Of a stretch of 59,696 nucleotides of DNA, positions 58,042-59,696 are shown in pieces. The notes under the pieces are model-generated. The model made no database searches. It worked only from the letters and a program-made list of their open reading frames with translations, and was not told the DNA's origin. Position numbers and translations under genes: made by a program. Every line of letters starts with the position of its first letter. Within the stretch, counting starts at the first letter, position 1. The DNA lies in the IMG/VR virus record IMGVR_UViG_3300042528_000417, positions 1 through 59,696 of that record; one strand, written 5' to 3'. This DNA is from a virus.

Positions 58042-58410
58042 ATGAACGAATTAATAACCAGTATGGTTAAGACCATATTAGAACTTGAAGAAGAAAACGC
58101 AAAGCTCAAAGAGCGTTTGGAACAGTATGAGACAGTATCTAAAAACGTTGAACCAACAACGACCAACGAACTCACACCCCACATTGAATATCACTCCAAC
58201 GGAAATGTATGGGTCAAAGGTCAAAAGAACTCAAAAGGGCAATATGACGGCATATGGAAAATATTCTATGAAAACGGAAACATCAGTATGAGAATCCCAC
58301 ACGTAGGAGGTAAGATAGATGGAATTGTGGAGTTGTTCTATGAAAACGGAAACATCATTAAAACCCAACTTTGGAAAGAAGGGAAACTAATCGAAGAAAC
58401 TGAAAATTAA
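58042..58410 (+). CDS. YwqK/MORN-repeat protein with coiled-coil start
   Basis: 122 aa. The first 35 residues form a coiled coil (MVKTILELEEENAKLKERLE) followed by three MORN_2 repeats (ELTPHIEYHSNGNVWVKGQ and so on). The coiled coil is unique among the six paralogues. Confidence 0.75.
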   Translation: MNELITSMVKTILELEEENAKLKERLEQYETVSKNVEPTTTNELTPHIEYHSNGNVWVKGQKNSKGQYDGIWKIFYENGNISMRIPHVGGKIDGIVELFYENGNIIKTQLWKEGKLIEETEN

Positions 58411-58431
58411 CGCAAATTTAATATTGAAAGC

Positions 58432-58462
58432 TTGGAAATATGGGGTTTTATCCCTATCTTTA
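58432..58462 (+). promoter_or_regulatory. Phage promoter, AAGCTTGG family
   Basis: TTGG 58432-58435, 19 bases, TATCTTTA 58455-58462, preceded by CGCAAATTTAATATTGAAAGC. Confidence 0.75.
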
Positions 58463-58488
58463 CTATGTAAGTTAAAAAAACAAACATT

Positions 58489-59043
58489 ATGAAAAAAATG
58501 GTAATCCAAATTAATGGTCAGAACTTTGAAGTTCCCACCACAGCCCTCCGTACTAAAACCTACGGGTCAAATTCCGGCGTAAAATATGTTCATATCAATG
58601 CACCAATCGCAGGTTCATTGGTAAAGCAGTTTGTTAAAATGAATTATAATGGGGTTATGTGTTCGGTAAAATCGGACTCTTTCTCTGGTGGTAATTCTCT
58701 TCGGGTTAATCTTTACACTAAAATGGGTGCTCCCGTTGATTCACAAATTGCTTATGAGGTAGAAAAATTTGCCCACCTTTGGGAGTATGGTACATTCAAT
58801 GGTATGCATGATATCTATGAGAGTTATGAAACTTCAGGTTCGGTTTGTGGTTTGACGGGTATGGTGTTGGAAGCTTCGGTTAAGTATGTGTTTGTTGATA
58901 ATCGGGCTCCATTTGGTAAAGTTGAATGGGTGGTGAATGAGGTGGTAAATGTGGGTAGGGAATTCAATGATACTGTAAAATATGTATCTGACCAAAAAGT
59001 GGTTAGTAAAGCATTTAGTATAATTCAATCCGCTTCTAAATAA
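58489..59043 (+). CDS. Hypothetical protein
   Basis: 184 aa. IQINGQNFEVPTTALRT then a beta-rich region with Gly/Ser (SFSGGNSLRVNLY), ending in VKYVSDQKVVSKAFSIIQS. No family recognised; a phage-type small structural or DNA-associated fold is possible. First gene after a phage promoter. Confidence 0.55.
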   Translation: MKKMVIQINGQNFEVPTTALRTKTYGSNSGVKYVHINAPIAGSLVKQFVKMNYNGVMCSVKSDSFSGGNSLRVNLYTKMGAPVDSQIAYEVEKFAHLWEYGTFNGMHDIYESYETSGSVCGLTGMVLEASVKYVFVDNRAPFGKVEWVVNEVVNVGREFNDTVKYVSDQKVVSKAFSIIQSASK

Positions 59044-59048
59044 AAGTT

Positions 59049-59174
59049 ATGAAACCAAAAACCAATAACCATTTAGTTGTAACTATACTTGAGTATGGAT
59101 TTACAACGTTAGCAGTAGTGCTTAGTGTAATTTTCTTCGGCAGATTCATTTACGCACTTTTGTTCAACCAATAA
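59049..59174 (+). CDS. Tiny membrane protein
   Basis: 41 aa, one transmembrane helix (FTTLAVVLSVIFFGRFIYAL). Starts at the AAAGTTATGA junction. No family recognised. Confidence 0.5.
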   Translation: MKPKTNNHLVVTILEYGFTTLAVVLSVIFFGRFIYALLFNQ

Positions 59175-59194
59175 ACCAAATTAATTCAAAAATT

Positions 59195-59392
59195 ATGATA
59201 ATAGTAGTAAATAATCAGAAAGGTCAAATGTTTGGCTTCAACACTCTTGACGAGTATAAAGAATGGATTGTAAAACAAGATAAAATAGACGCTTTTGATA
59301 ATCAAATTTATGAGATTGAAAGTGGTCAAGAGTGTACCTATGATAAGTACATTGACCTTCAAGAGTGGAATCTTCGGAATTGTGTTCACTAA
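59195..59392 (+). CDS. Small hypothetical protein
   Basis: 65 aa, acidic, mixed alpha/beta (FGFNTLDEYKEWIVKQDK). No family recognised. Precedes the last YwqK-like gene. Confidence 0.5.
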   Translation: MIIVVNNQKGQMFGFNTLDEYKEWIVKQDKIDAFDNQIYEIESGQECTYDKYIDLQEWNLRNCVH

Positions 59393-59423
59393 AATGGCAC
59401 ATAACAATCTAAACACTAAACCT

Positions 59424-59696
59424 ATGACCAACGAACTCACACCCTACATTGAATATTACCCCAACGGAAATATATGGGTCAAAGGACAACTAAACTCAAA
59501 AGAGCAAGAAGAAGGTATTTGGGAGTGGTTCTATGAAAACGGAAACATCCATTTGAGAACCTCATACAAAGGAGGTAAGGAGGATGGAATTGAGGAGATG
59601 TTCTATGAAAACGGAAAAATCCATTGGAGAACCCCATACAAAGAAGGTAAGGCGGATGGAATTGAGGAGGAATTTGATGAACAGGGAAACATTACC
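59424..59696 (+). CDS. YwqK/MORN-repeat protein, 3'-truncated by window edge
   Basis: 91 codons visible: MORN_2 repeats starting ELTPYIEYYPNGNIWVKGQ. The reading frame runs off the window. Sixth member of the family in the window. Confidence 0.72.
   Translation, partial: MTNELTPYIEYYPNGNIWVKGQLNSKEQEEGIWEWFYENGNIHLRTSYKGGKEDGIEEMFYENGKIHWRTPYKEGKADGIEEEFDEQGNIT

Overview
The window looks like part of a large lytic phage genome infecting a member of the Bacteroidota (Flavobacterium-like). Almost every gene is on the + strand, genes are short, AT-rich and tightly packed with many ATGA overlaps. Promoters have the Bacteroidota form (TTTGG or TTGG, 19 bases, then TAT(A/C)TTT(A/G)). Signal peptides end in the typical FGQ/FAQ/LAQ. 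Phage hallmarks are a holin, a GH19 endolysin, two TM/coiled-coil proteins that could be spanins, GroES/GroEL, split thymidylate synthase, two RNA ligases and HNH endonucleases. No terminase, capsid, portal or polymerase is visible, so this is one accessory or early/middle segment of a bigger genome.

Layout. 1-5.6 kb: a beta-rich protein cut by the window edge, a secreted C-type-lectin protein and a lysis block (GH19 endolysin, two TM/coiled-coil proteins, holin with an in-frame TGA, metalloprotease). 5.6-16.3 kb: HAD phosphatases, a groES-HNH-groEL-J-domain operon, a secreted EndoG-type nuclease, Nudix and an HExxH protein. 16.3-25.5 kb: LemA-like and membrane proteins, then an RNA-repair cluster (Rnl1-like ligase, phosphoesterase, P-loop kinase, second ligase) and two YwqK/MORN-repeat proteins. 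25.5-26.7 kb: three cassette-like ORFs followed by attC-like ends. 26.7-40.3 kb: metallophosphoesterase, kinase, methylglyoxal synthase, tandem small paralogues joined by one repeated junction, thymidylate synthase split by an HNH nuclease gene, ribose-5-phosphate isomerase B, and a tandem family sharing an N-terminal (L/I/M)xE-ending tag. 40.3-41.5 kb: terminator and a 1-kb non-coding region with eight exact ACTATATAGT palindromes. 41.5-59.7 kb: small genes in short operons, most behind a near-identical phage promoter. Inside this lie six tRNA-like RNA genes and a long run of cassettes ending in attC-like sites.

The most unusual content is in two overlapping systems between 44 and 56.5 kb. 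The first is an integron-like array: about 17 ORF ends each run within some 30 bases into a (C/A)TAAC box, and several of these boxes start clear attC-type imperfect palindromes. In at least two, the start codon and first codons of the next ORF lie inside the attC, so the recombination core GTTAG is read in frame as (D)VS. The second is a family of six RNAs with perfect tRNA acceptor, D and T arms, but with the anticodon arm replaced by unrelated 30-57 base inserts. The phage also carries RNA-end-repair enzymes. No integrase and no reverse transcriptase are seen in the window.
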